From: an uncultured Bacteroides sp.
GTDB taxonomy: Bacteria; Bacteroidota; Bacteroidia; Bacteroidales; Bacteroidaceae
Length of the DNA: 64,000 nucleotides
NCBI GenBank assembly: GCA_945607605.1
Contig: CALYZE010000001.1
Span: 83,968-147,967 of the forward strand
Reading direction: 5' to 3'
Shown here: in pieces, positions 1 to 8,380 of the stretch
How positions within the stretch are numbered: the first letter of the stretch is position 1
Layout: each line of letters starts with the position of its first letter
The notes under the pieces: generated by a model
Seen by the model: only the letters and a program-made list of their open reading frames with translations
Databases searched by the model: none
What the model was told of the DNA's origin: nothing
Program-made: the position numbers and the translations under genes

Positions 1-41
1 AAAATGTTTTTAGTTCCCGGATTTATTTGTAGCTTTGCTTT

Positions 42-3000
42 ATGAAAAGGCTTTCTTCCATATGGGCAACGTGTTTGCTGTATCTTTGTGCAGCCATGGT
101 TTCGTGTGTGGGTACAGCCCCCATGAAGGAAGTACGCCTCATAGATTCATTGAACCAAGTAGCCTATACTTATCGTTATAAGGATCTGGATTCATCTTGT
201 TATGCTGCTTCGCGTGCCTATAAAGAAGTAAGCATGTACAAACAAGGAAAGGCAGAGGCTTGCAACAATCTGGGTTTTTGCGCTTTCATGCGTATGGATT
301 TCGAACAGGCAGTGAAGTATCATCAAGAGGTTTACAACCTCACAAAAAATGAATTGGAACTTCTGATTGCAGATATCGGATTAATGAAGATATACCAACG
401 TACTGCCTTAAACAAGGAGTTCTATGATTATCGTAACAGTGCGTTGCGTCGCATGAAACGAATCAATGAAGATACCAATCTTTTTGTAGATAAGCATGAG
501 CGACTGCGTTTAAACTATGCCCGTTCGGAATTCTATATTGTTTCTGCGGTCTATTACTATTATTTGCAACAACGTCCGGAAGCTATCATCTCTATCAACC
601 AAGTACCCGAATATGAAGAGTTGGCAACAGATACCAATCAGTGGTTGTATTATCATTATATAAAAGGTTCTGCCGCTCTGTGCGATGGCGAGACTCCGGA
701 TGAACTACGCCTAAAAGAATTTGATGAACTGTATACTACTTGGCAATTGGCCTCCAAGAAAGGGTATCTTTATTTTGAGGGAAACGGTGTGCAGGGCCTT
801 GCTAATCTGATGGCTTCACCTGATAATTATGAGTTTTTTCAAAACCGACGCTCGCATGCCTTGAAACAATTCGACATACCGGTAGATTCTTTGTTACCCA
901 TGCGATTGGGGCAACTGGCCTTAAAGAAATTTCGTCAATACAATGATTTATATCAGATTGCAGGAGCTTATGTATCTATAGGCAAATATCTGAATGCACA
1001 CAAGAGATATGAAGAAGCATTGGATACGTTAACAACAGCGTTGGAGTGTGTGAATGATCATCACCGCCTCTATTATAACTGTAACGACAGTCTGGATTGG
1101 CTGAAAGCCTATGATAACAGAGATACTATTTACGTTGAAAAAACATGGATAGAACAAAAACTAAAGACGGTACCGGAGTGGATATCCCGCATTCGCGAAC
1201 AATTGAGCGTGTCATATGCCGGACTGGAAATGAAGGAGAAATCAGATTATAACCGCAATATTTATTTGGATATTCTAGAGGATACCCGACAAGACAAAGA
1301 ATTGGAAAGCCGCTATCTGGCATTAGAGCATGAAGCCACTCAACTGAATACGTTGCTCTTCTTTGTGATAGTAGGCTTCGTATTGGTAGGTTTGTTTTTC
1401 GGATTTTTCAACAAACGCTCTAAATCCAAGAATAAACTACATTTGCACCGTCTGCAAGAAATGCTAGATATTTGCCAAAAGATAACCGCTTCTATCCCTG
1501 CAGATGCACAAACGGAGGAAGAAGTGACAAACGCCATCTTATCTGCAGTGACTCCCGAGATGGAAGCACTATTCGGTATGGAGGATATCCGCATAGAAAA
1601 CCGCCAGTTGTTACTTCCGCATCGAATGGGTAAGGATGAAGGGGCCATGGTCAAAGTGATTACTCCTTATATACAATGGGCACTGGATAATGGTATGACC
1701 TCCATCTCATTGGGAGATGAACGTAGGAAACTGGAAAAGCAACGCTACATCTACGAACAACATATTGCCGGGAACAAGCGGCAAAACTTGGTAAAAAAGG
1801 CATGTATGTCCATAGTGAATGGCATTCATCCTTACATTGATCGCATCATCAACGAAGTACATAAGCTGAATCTAAAAGGTTTTATCAAGGATGAGAAGAT
1901 CAAAAAGGAAAAATATCAATATATCGATGAATTGGTGACAACCATCAATGAGTACAATGATATTCTGGCTTTATGGATTAAAATGAAACAAGGCACTCTG
2001 AGCCTGAATATTGAAACGTTTAGTCTGAATGAGCTTTTTGACCTGCTAAGAAAAGGAAATCGTGCTTTTGAGATGAAGCAGCAGCGTCTAGAGGTGACAC
2101 CAACGGATGTCTATGTAAAGGCTGATAAAGCTTTAACCTTGTTCATGATTAATACCTTGGCAGAAAATGCACGGAAATATACACCGCAGGGCGGAACGAT
2201 CAAAGTAACGGCCCGCTCAGAAAAGGATTATGTGGAAATTTCGGTAGAAGACAATGGATGTGGACTGTCGGAAGAAGACGTCGCACGCATCATCGAAGAA
2301 AAGATATATGACTCCAAGGCTATTGGTATGAATGATGCCATTGATCAGGAAGAATTGAAGAAAAATAAAGGAAGTGGTTTCGGGCTGATGAACTGCAAGG
2401 GCATCATTGAAAAATATCGCAAAACGAATGATTTGTTTAAGGTTTGCCTTTTCAATGTAGAGAGCACATTAGGCAAAGGAAGTCGCTTTTATTTCCGTCT
2501 GCCTACGGGCGTTCGCAAGACATTGACTTTTTTGCTTCTCTGCCTCTCTTTCGGATGGTCTTCTTGCGATGGAGGTACCCAAACTGTGACGAGAGTGGCA
2601 ACCAGAGATTCAATAGCAGTGACTGCCCGAAATGAGTACGAAGCACTATTAGATACGGCTTCTGACTTTGCCAACAGTGCCTATTATAGTAATGTAAACG
2701 GCAATTATCAAAAGACTCTGCAATTTGCCGATTCAGCTATCTATTACCTAAATGCTCACTATCAGAAATATGCACTTTCTCCGCATCGCTTTATGGCGTT
2801 GACGGGTGACGGAAAATCGGCAGAACTAGACTGGTGGAATGAAATGTTCAATTCCGACTTTCATGTCATTTTGGATGTCCGTAATGAGGCTGCAGTCGCA
2901 TTTCTCGCTCTGAAGCAATGGGATAATTACAGCTACAACAATGCTGCTTATACTACCTTGTACAAGTTGCTGGGTGAAGACCAATCCTTAGAGGAATACT

Positions 3001-4400
3001 GCCGTCAGTTGGAACGTTCTACCAATAATAAATTGGTGGGTATCTTACTGGGCGTTATACTTGTTTTTTCATTGTTGTTGGGATACTACATTCTGTATAT
3101 CCGGAAACGATTGGTGAATCGTTGGAATTTAGAGCAAGTTTTGGAAATCAACAAACAGATATTTGATGCGTCTTTGCTGTCTGCTCCGGAAACAGAAGAA
3201 ATGCTGCAACGAGAGGAAAATACATTGAAAGAAATTCCGCTGCAAATAGTGAATGCGGCTTTTGATGCGGTCAATGAATTATTGAGCATCGATCGGTTAG
3301 GCATTGCCATATACAATGAATCTGCACATCGTTTGGAATACACCTCCAATCCTTCCGAAGAAGATTTGGATGAAGACCTCTTTTGGAAGGATTTCATGCA
3401 ACGCTGTTTTGACAGCCAGACTTATCTGACAGAAATTGATATTCAAGCCTTGCCACTCGTGGTGGATGTAGGCGGAACATCTCGCTGCATCGGTGTCTTG
3501 TGTCTAGAACGACGCGAAGGTACGGAGCAGGAAAGTGATCATTTATTGTTGGAGTTAATTGCACGTTATGTAGCCATTGTCATATTTAATGCTGTAGTAA
3601 AACTGGCTACTAAATACAGAGATATTGAAACGGCTCAAGATGAAGTACGTCGTGCCTCTTGGGAGGATGAGTTGTTGCATGTACAGAATATGGTACTTGA
3701 TAATTGCCTCTCTACCATTAAACATGAAACCATATATTATCCGAACAAAATCAAGCAATTAATAGGAAAACTACGTGCAGGGCAACTTACGGATACAGAA
3801 GAGCAAGAGATCGTATCCGCCATTGGAGAATTGATAGAATATTACAAGGGCATCTTTACGATACTCAATTCGTGTGCATCCCGCCAATTGGAGGAAGTCA
3901 CTTTCAGACGATCTGTTATCGCTGTACCCGATCTGTTAAATGCTGCGGAGAAATATTTCCGTAAGGTAAATAAAGGACATAAAGGTAACATTACTCTTCA
4001 GATCGAACCGTTGGAAGAAAATGTGGTCGGAGATATAAACCAGTTACGCTTTTTATTAGAGAATTTGATAGACGAAGCTCTTTCCGATCCCGCTGATGGG
4101 GATCTATTGCTTCGGGCTGCCAAGGATGAAGAGTATGTGCGTTTCATTTTTACAGATAAACGGCGAGAGAGAACACGTGAAGAATTGAATCAGCTTTTCT
4201 ATCCGAACCTGGCACGTATGACCGCCGGCGAGAGAGGAAAGTTGCACGGAGTGGAATACCTGGTTTGCAAGCAAATTATTCGTGACCACGACGAGTTTGT
4301 CGGACGTCGCGGTTGCCGTATCAATGCAGAACCGGAAGAAAATGGCGGTTATACCGTTTATTTCACCATTCCAAGAAAGTTTTCACCCAATAGATTATAA
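42..4400 (+). CDS. Two-module sensor histidine kinase-like membrane protein (DUF5112/DUF5113 type)
   Basis: This 1452-residue protein looks like two sensor kinases joined end to end. Module 1 has a lipoprotein-like signal with Cys22, a helical TPR-like sensor region, a membrane segment near 437-457, a dimerisation-like helix around 588-609 containing a His, and a good HATPase domain: N box NTLAENARKYTP near 703, G1 DNGCGLS near 737, G2 GSGFGLMNCKG near 777. Module 2 starts with a second signal-like hydrophobic stretch ending in WSSC (Cys842), then a second sensor region, a membrane segment near 998-1019, a GAF-like region, a helix with STIKHET near 1222, and an ATPase-like end with NQLRFLLENLIDE but no clear G1 or G2 glycine motifs. 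A response regulator follows 34 bp downstream, so a two-component role is likely. I recall this architecture as DUF5112/DUF5113 in Bacteroides. The upstream promoter region is cut by the window edge. Confidence 0.85.
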   Translation: MKRLSSIWATCLLYLCAAMVSCVGTAPMKEVRLIDSLNQVAYTYRYKDLDSSCYAASRAYKEVSMYKQGKAEACNNLGFCAFMRMDFEQAVKYHQEVYNLTKNELELLIADIGLMKIYQRTALNKEFYDYRNSALRRMKRINEDTNLFVDKHERLRLNYARSEFYIVSAVYYYYLQQRPEAIISINQVPEYEELATDTNQWLYYHYIKGSAALCDGETPDELRLKEFDELYTTWQLASKKGYLYFEGNGVQGLANLMASPDNYEFFQNRRSHALKQFDIPVDSLLPMRLGQLALKKFRQYNDLYQIAGAYVSIGKYLNAHKRYEEALDTLTTALECVNDHHRLYYNCNDSLDWLKAYDNRDTIYVEKTWIEQKLKTVPEWISRIREQLSVSYAGLEMKEKSDYNRNIYLDILEDTRQDKELESRYLALEHEATQLNTLLFFVIVGFVLVGLFFGFFNKRSKSKNKLHLHRLQEMLDICQKITASIPADAQTEEEVTNAILSAVTPEMEALFGMEDIRIENRQLLLPHRMGKDEGAMVKVITPYIQWALDNGMTSISLGDERRKLEKQRYIYEQHIAGNKRQNLVKKACMSIVNGIHPYIDRIINEVHKLNLKGFIKDEKIKKEKYQYIDELVTTINEYNDILALWIKMKQGTLSLNIETFSLNELFDLLRKGNRAFEMKQQRLEVTPTDVYVKADKALTLFMINTLAENARKYTPQGGTIKVTARSEKDYVEISVEDNGCGLSEEDVARIIEEKIYDSKAIGMNDAIDQEELKKNKGSGFGLMNCKGIIEKYRKTNDLFKVCLFNVESTLGKGSRFYFRLPTGVRKTLTFLLLCLSFGWSSCDGGTQTVTRVATRDSIAVTARNEYEALLDTASDFANSAYYSNVNGNYQKTLQFADSAIYYLNAHYQKYALSPHRFMALTGDGKSAELDWWNEMFNSDFHVILDVRNEAAVAFLALKQWDNYSYNNAAYTTLYKLLGEDQSLEEYCRQLERSTNNKLVGILLGVILVFSLLLGYYILYIRKRLVNRWNLEQVLEINKQIFDASLLSAPETEEMLQREENTLKEIPLQIVNAAFDAVNELLSIDRLGIAIYNESAHRLEYTSNPSEEDLDEDLFWKDFMQRCFDSQTYLTEIDIQALPLVVDVGGTSRCIGVLCLERREGTEQESDHLLLELIARYVAIVIFNAVVKLATKYRDIETAQDEVRRASWEDELLHVQNMVLDNCLSTIKHETIYYPNKIKQLIGKLRAGQLTDTEEQEIVSAIGELIEYYKGIFTILNSCASRQLEEVTFRRSVIAVPDLLNAAEKYFRKVNKGHKGNITLQIEPLEENVVGDINQLRFLLENLIDEALSDPADGDLLLRAAKDEEYVRFIFTDKRRERTREELNQLFYPNLARMTAGERGKLHGVEYLVCKQIIRDHDEFVGRRGCRINAEPEENGGYTVYFTIPRKFSPNRL

Positions 4401-4434
4401 TCATAATTGTCATTCATAATAAGTAATTGAATAC

Positions 4435-5163
4435 ATGGAAGAAAAGAAATTTAAAGTGATCATCGTTGAAGATGTTAAACTTGAGCTGAAAGGTACAGAA
4501 GAAATCTTTCGCCACGAAATCCCGAATGCCGAAGTCATTGGTACTGCCATGACGGAACAGGAGTTCTGGATACTCATAGAGGAGGGCATACCCGATTTAG
4601 TATTGCTTGATTTAGGTTTAGGAGGCTCTACTACCATTGGAGTAGATATTTGTCGTAACATCTTCAAACGCTACCCGGGAGTACATGTATTGATATTTAC
4701 CGGAGAGATTCTGAATGAGAAATTATGGGTGGATGTGCTCGATGCAGGTGCCGACGGCATCATTCTTAAAACAGGAGAGCTACTCACCAAAACAGATGTT
4801 CAAGCGGTAATGGACGGCAAAAAGATGGTCTTTAATCACCCGATTCTTGAAAAGATTGTAGAACGCTTCCGAAAGTCGGTATTGAATGACGCAAAGCGAC
4901 AAGAAGCCATCATCAGTTATGATATAGATGAATATGATGAACGTTTCCTTCGTCATCTTGCTTTGGGCTATACCAAAGATATGATTGCCAATCTGAAAGG
5001 AATGCCTTTCGGTGTGAAATCACTAGAAAAGCGTCAGAATGATTTGGTGGGACGTCTTTTCCCGGCCAGTGAACGAATAGGAGTGAACGCCACCCGTTTG
5101 GCGGTACGCGCCTTGGAACTTCGTATTCTGGATATTGATAACCTGGAAGCTGACGAAGAATAA
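4435..5163 (+). CDS. Response regulator, REC plus LuxR/NarL-like HTH
   Basis: A 242-residue two-component response regulator, likely partner of the upstream kinase-like protein. The receiver domain (about 6-125) has the acidic pair Glu12-Asp13, the phospho-acceptor Asp59 in VLLDLGLGG, Thr89 in IFTGE and Lys112 in IILKTGE, so it looks able to be phosphorylated. The C-terminal part (about 165-235) has an HTH pattern (ALGYTKDMIANLKGMPFGVK, then a recognition-helix-like stretch) resembling the LuxR/NarL class, though divergent. The AbgT-type transporter begins 21 bp after its stop, so the three genes are probably one operon and the transporter may be a target or a co-expressed effector; that link is inference. 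Confidence 0.88.
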   Translation: MEEKKFKVIIVEDVKLELKGTEEIFRHEIPNAEVIGTAMTEQEFWILIEEGIPDLVLLDLGLGGSTTIGVDICRNIFKRYPGVHVLIFTGEILNEKLWVDVLDAGADGIILKTGELLTKTDVQAVMDGKKMVFNHPILEKIVERFRKSVLNDAKRQEAIISYDIDEYDERFLRHLALGYTKDMIANLKGMPFGVKSLEKRQNDLVGRLFPASERIGVNATRLAVRALELRILDIDNLEADEE

Positions 5164-5184
5164 CCTAATTTCAAGCAAAGTCCT

Positions 5185-6639
5185 ATGAAGAATAAATGGC
5201 GCATGCCGCATCCCGCAACGATGTTCTTCCTGTTGACACTGGCAGTCATCTTCTTATCCTGGATATTTGATGTCTATGGCTTAAGTGTGCTGCATCCCGA
5301 AACAGGGGAAGAGATACGTGTGCAGAGTTTGTTGAGCCCTGAAGGCATCCGTTGGTTGCTGCGTCATGCAATCACTAACTTTACGGGATTTGCTCCGTTA
5401 GGATTGGTCATTGTGGCAATGTTCGGTATAGGCGTAGCTCAACATTCGGGCTTTATAGATGCTTGTATCCGTCGGGGAGTACGCAAAAATCGAGATCCAT
5501 GGCGCATGATTCTTTGGGTCATTGTTTTGGGATTATTATCTAATGTAGTAGGGGATGCCGGTTATATTATCCTGCTACCTATTGCAGCAACTTTGTTTCA
5601 TTCGGTAGGATTGCACCCTATCGGTGGAATTATTACCGCTTACGTTTCGGTGTCCTGCGGCTATAGTGCCAATATCCTTTTGAGTACATTAGACCCAATG
5701 ATTGCAGTAACCACGCAAGAGGCTGCCGATGTGGCGAATATAGCTCCCGGACAAACTGGTCCGTTGTGTAACTATTACTTTCTCAGTGTATCCACCTTTT
5801 TGTTAGCTTTCATCATTTATTATATTACTCGTAAAAACCTGCTGCCTACTTTAGGAGAATATGAAGGAACCATTCGCTTTTCCGGTTATAAGCAATTATC
5901 CCGTAAGGAACGAAGGAGCATGATGATTGCTGTCATCGTTGGGTTGCTTTATGTAGCGATGATCTTGTGGGCTACCTTTTCTTCTTGGGGAATATTGAGA
6001 GGAGTCAATGGTGGCTTAATCCGTTCTCCGTTTATTGTAGGAATCTTATTTTTGATTTCTTTGGGTATCGGATTAATGGGAATGGTCTATGGCCTTGCTT
6101 CCGGCCGTTATCGGACAGACGGAGATGTGATAGAGGGGTTGACCCAACCCATGAAGCTGCTGGGAGTTTATTTTGTGATTGCCTTCTTTGCTTCACAAAT
6201 GTTCGCTTGTTTTGAATACTCTCATTTAGATAAATGCATAGCTATTATGGGAGCTGACCTATTATCTTCTGTCCGCTTAGAGAGCTTGTGGATATTAATC
6301 CTCTTCATTATGTTTACGGCTCTCGTCAATCTCATTATGGTTTCAGCTACGTCCAAATGGGCTTTTATGTCTTTCATCTTTGTTCCGGTACTGGCAGGCA
6401 TGGGTATCTCTCCGGATATGACCCAATGCGCTTACCGCATTGGCGATAGTGCGACGAATGCCATTACACCTTTCATGTTTTACATGCCATTAGTGCTGAC
6501 CTATATGCAGCAATACGACAAACAATCTACTTATGGTTCGTTGCTTAAATATACTTGGAGATATTCCTTGTTTATCCTTCTGGCTTGGACTCTATTGTTT
6601 GTAGTTTGGTATATCAGCGGTTTACCTCTGGGTTTGTAG
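5185..6639 (+). CDS. AbgT family transporter
   Basis: A 484-residue integral membrane protein with about a dozen hydrophobic segments. The sequence ITNFTGFAPLGLVIVAMFGIGVAQHSGF and a later segment with GDSATNAITPFMFYMPL match the AbgT (p-aminobenzoyl-glutamate transporter) family. Characterised members take up p-aminobenzoyl-glutamate, a folate breakdown product, or export sulfonamides (MtrF and YdaH); which direction applies here cannot be read from the sequence. It is the last gene of an apparent kinase-regulator-transporter operon. The start ATG at 5185 gives a short cytoplasmic N terminus before the first membrane segment. No clear terminator follows. Confidence 0.88.
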   Translation: MKNKWRMPHPATMFFLLTLAVIFLSWIFDVYGLSVLHPETGEEIRVQSLLSPEGIRWLLRHAITNFTGFAPLGLVIVAMFGIGVAQHSGFIDACIRRGVRKNRDPWRMILWVIVLGLLSNVVGDAGYIILLPIAATLFHSVGLHPIGGIITAYVSVSCGYSANILLSTLDPMIAVTTQEAADVANIAPGQTGPLCNYYFLSVSTFLLAFIIYYITRKNLLPTLGEYEGTIRFSGYKQLSRKERRSMMIAVIVGLLYVAMILWATFSSWGILRGVNGGLIRSPFIVGILFLISLGIGLMGMVYGLASGRYRTDGDVIEGLTQPMKLLGVYFVIAFFASQMFACFEYSHLDKCIAIMGADLLSSVRLESLWILILFIMFTALVNLIMVSATSKWAFMSFIFVPVLAGMGISPDMTQCAYRIGDSATNAITPFMFYMPLVLTYMQQYDKQSTYGSLLKYTWRYSLFILLAWTLLFVVWYISGLPLGL

Positions 6640-6815
6640 CCAAAATATGATTGTTAGAAGTGATTTTCACAATACTGACACTGTTTTTCGAACAAAGTTC
6701 TAATATTCATGCTGATAAATAAATGATTATGTATCCTTATTGATAATTAATCATTACTTATCGTTTATAGCCTCTATCTTTTCTTTAGGAGTCCTTCATT
6801 TTTTAGATACAATTA

Positions 6816-6846
6816 TTTGCAGTTTTCACAAAAAAACGTACCTTTG
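6816..6846 (+). promoter_or_regulatory. Bacteroides-type promoter of tRNA-Arg
   Basis: TTTG at 6816-6819, a 19-bp spacer and TACCTTTG at 6839-6846 match the primary sigma factor consensus of Bacteroides. The tRNA begins 16 bp after the -7 box. Confidence 0.8.
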
Positions 6847-6862
6847 CACCGCAATTAAGGAT

Positions 6863-6936
<74 letters not shown>

Positions 6937-6942
6937 CATAAA

Positions 6943-6988
6943 AAAACGCTAACAAGTTATTAAGTAACCGGTTAGCGTTTTCTTTTTT
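6943..6988 (+). terminator. Intrinsic terminator after tRNA-Arg
   Basis: An 11-bp perfect stem (AAAACGCTAAC at 6943-6953 with GTTAGCGTTTT at 6971-6981) closes a 17-nt loop and is followed by a T-rich tail, 6 bp after the tRNA. Confidence 0.8.
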
Positions 6989-7028
6989 AAGAAACATGCT
7001 TTTATACTGAAATCTTTATACGAAAGAA

Positions 7029-7262
7029 TCAGTGATTGCAAACTTTGGATATATCTACTGTAAATCCGTCGTTAATGGGCATAAACTTACCTTTCTCCTT
7101 TAGGAAGGCGATGAGTTCGTCCGCATCCATCTCTTCGGCCGAACAAGTGTAAAACCGTTGGTCTTTACCAAACTTTTGAACGATGGCATCTCTAAGAGAT
7201 GACTCTGAATAGCTGTTGCCTTCCATCATGTGGAGGACTTCATGACCGTGTATCTGTTCCAT
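7029..7262 (-). CDS. YecH-like putative metal-binding protein
   Basis: A 77-residue protein starting MEQIHGHEVL, with TCSAEEMDADELIAFLKEKGKF in the middle and VCNH at the C terminus. This spacing of HGHEV, one central Cys and a terminal Cys-Asn-His matches the small YecH family, described as probable metal-binding proteins of unknown role. It has no signal peptide and is probably cytoplasmic. It stands alone on this strand, with a -7-like box TATCTTTG at 7293-7286, about 25 bp before the start. Confidence 0.85.
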   Translation of the reverse strand: MEQIHGHEVLHMMEGNSYSESSLRDAIVQKFGKDQRFYTCSAEEMDADELIAFLKEKGKFMPINDGFTVDISKVCNH

Positions 7263-7586
7263 AATCTTTCATTATTTATTTGATGCAAAGATAGCATGAT
7301 GAAATCACTATTACTGTAACATATGCAACAAAGAGAATTAAAAAAACAAAAAGCCACTTAAAGAGGGTATGATGCTTTGAAAAACAAGAGTTTAGAAGTC
7401 TTTTTCAAACCTGAGATCAAAAGAAATAAGATTTGAAATATCACTAAAGAAAAACCTTCGATACTAGATTTACGTAAAATAACATTTGTTACTACTATTC
7501 TAAAATCCTCAAAAAAAGTAAAAATACTTTGCTTCTTAGGATGGGGCGGCTAACTTTGGGATATCAAATTAAAATAATTAATACAC
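7263..7586. other. Divergent intergenic region (324 bp)
   Basis: AT-rich spacer between the leftward YecH-like gene and the rightward TPR gene. It holds a leftward -7-like box TATCTTTG (7293-7286) and the rightward promoter at 7528-7558. I see no hairpin, repeat or additional ORF in the remainder. Confidence 0.6.
7528..7558 (+). promoter_or_regulatory. Promoter of the TPR protein gene
   Basis: TTTG at 7528-7531, a 19-bp spacer and TAACTTTG at 7551-7558 match the Bacteroides promoter consensus. It predicts a leader of about 20 nt before the ATG at 7587. Confidence 0.75.
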
Positions 7587-8297
7587 ATGAAAAAATTAAT
7601 CTTATCTCTTGCACTGGTTTGTGCATCTACTAATTTCTTTGCACAGAATGCCGATCCAGTACAATTACTAAACGAAGGCAAGACAGCGTTGGAAGCAAAA
7701 AATTATCAACAAGCCTTTACTAAATTCAAAACTTACTTAACACAGACTAACAACCAAGACTCAGTGATTGCGTATAATTGTGGTGTGTGTGCTGACAAAA
7801 TTAAGCAACCGGCAGATGCATTGAAGTATTTTGATATCGCTGTACAAAAAAAGTATAACCTCGACAACGCTTATATTGGTAAAGCCGGTGCCCTGAAAGA
7901 TTTAAAGAAAAATGAAGAATACGTTGCTACCTTGAAAGAGGGTCTAGAAGCAAACCCCGACAATAAAACATTGACCCGAATGTATGCTACTCATTTTGTA
8001 AATCAAGGTATTATAGCACAAAAAGGTCAGAAGATGAGTGCTGCAGAAGATGCTTTCAAACAAGCTATTGCTATTCAGCCTGAAAACATCAATGCTCTCA
8101 ATAGTTTAGGTACTTTGTATTACAGCAAAGGGGCTACTACTTTGAAAACAGATGCTGAGAAAGCGAAAGTAGAATTCAAGGAAGCAAAAGGATATTTGGA
8201 AAAGCTGATGCCGTCACTTTCTGCCGATAAACCGGCTCATAAAAGAATGTTGGATAATGCAAAAACCATGCTGAACTTCATTAATTCTCAATTGTAG
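7587..8297 (+). CDS. Secreted TPR-repeat protein
   Basis: A 236-residue protein with a Sec signal peptide (MKKLILSLALVCASTNFFAQ, likely cut after the Ala near residue 19), so probably periplasmic. The rest is helical with at least three TPR-like units: one near 25-60 (LNEGKTALEAKNYQQAFTKF), one near 65-95 (DKIKQPADALKYFDIAVQ) and one near 145-180 (AEDAFKQAIAIQPENINALN). TPR proteins act as protein-protein scaffolds; no specific partner can be inferred. It is a single-gene unit with its own promoter and a strong shared terminator. Confidence 0.85.
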   Translation: MKKLILSLALVCASTNFFAQNADPVQLLNEGKTALEAKNYQQAFTKFKTYLTQTNNQDSVIAYNCGVCADKIKQPADALKYFDIAVQKKYNLDNAYIGKAGALKDLKKNEEYVATLKEGLEANPDNKTLTRMYATHFVNQGIIAQKGQKMSAAEDAFKQAIAIQPENINALNSLGTLYYSKGATTLKTDAEKAKVEFKEAKGYLEKLMPSLSADKPAHKRMLDNAKTMLNFINSQL

Positions 8298-8316
8298 GAA
8301 GTATTTATATACTGAT

Positions 8317-8370
8317 ATAAAACAACGAGAGGCAGATGATCTTGATGATATCTGCCTCTCGTTGTTTTAT
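8317..8370. terminator. Bidirectional terminator, 21-bp perfect stem
   Basis: The arms 8317-8337 and 8350-8370 are perfect inverted repeats of 21 nt around a 12-nt loop. The stem begins with A-rich sequence and ends in a T-rich run on both strands. It lies between the convergent TPR gene and glgB and can terminate both. Confidence 0.85.
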
Positions 8371-8380
8371 AGATACTCTA

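Noticed and set aside
30-37. -7-like box TAGCTTTG just before the first gene
   Set aside because: A transcript from it would begin at or after the ATG at 42, so it is probably a chance match; the real promoter may lie outside the window.
42-4400. Splitting the sensor gene into two adjacent genes
   Set aside because: The frame is continuous, with no stop, start context or promoter near base 2500, so I keep one gene and report the internal signal as a finding.
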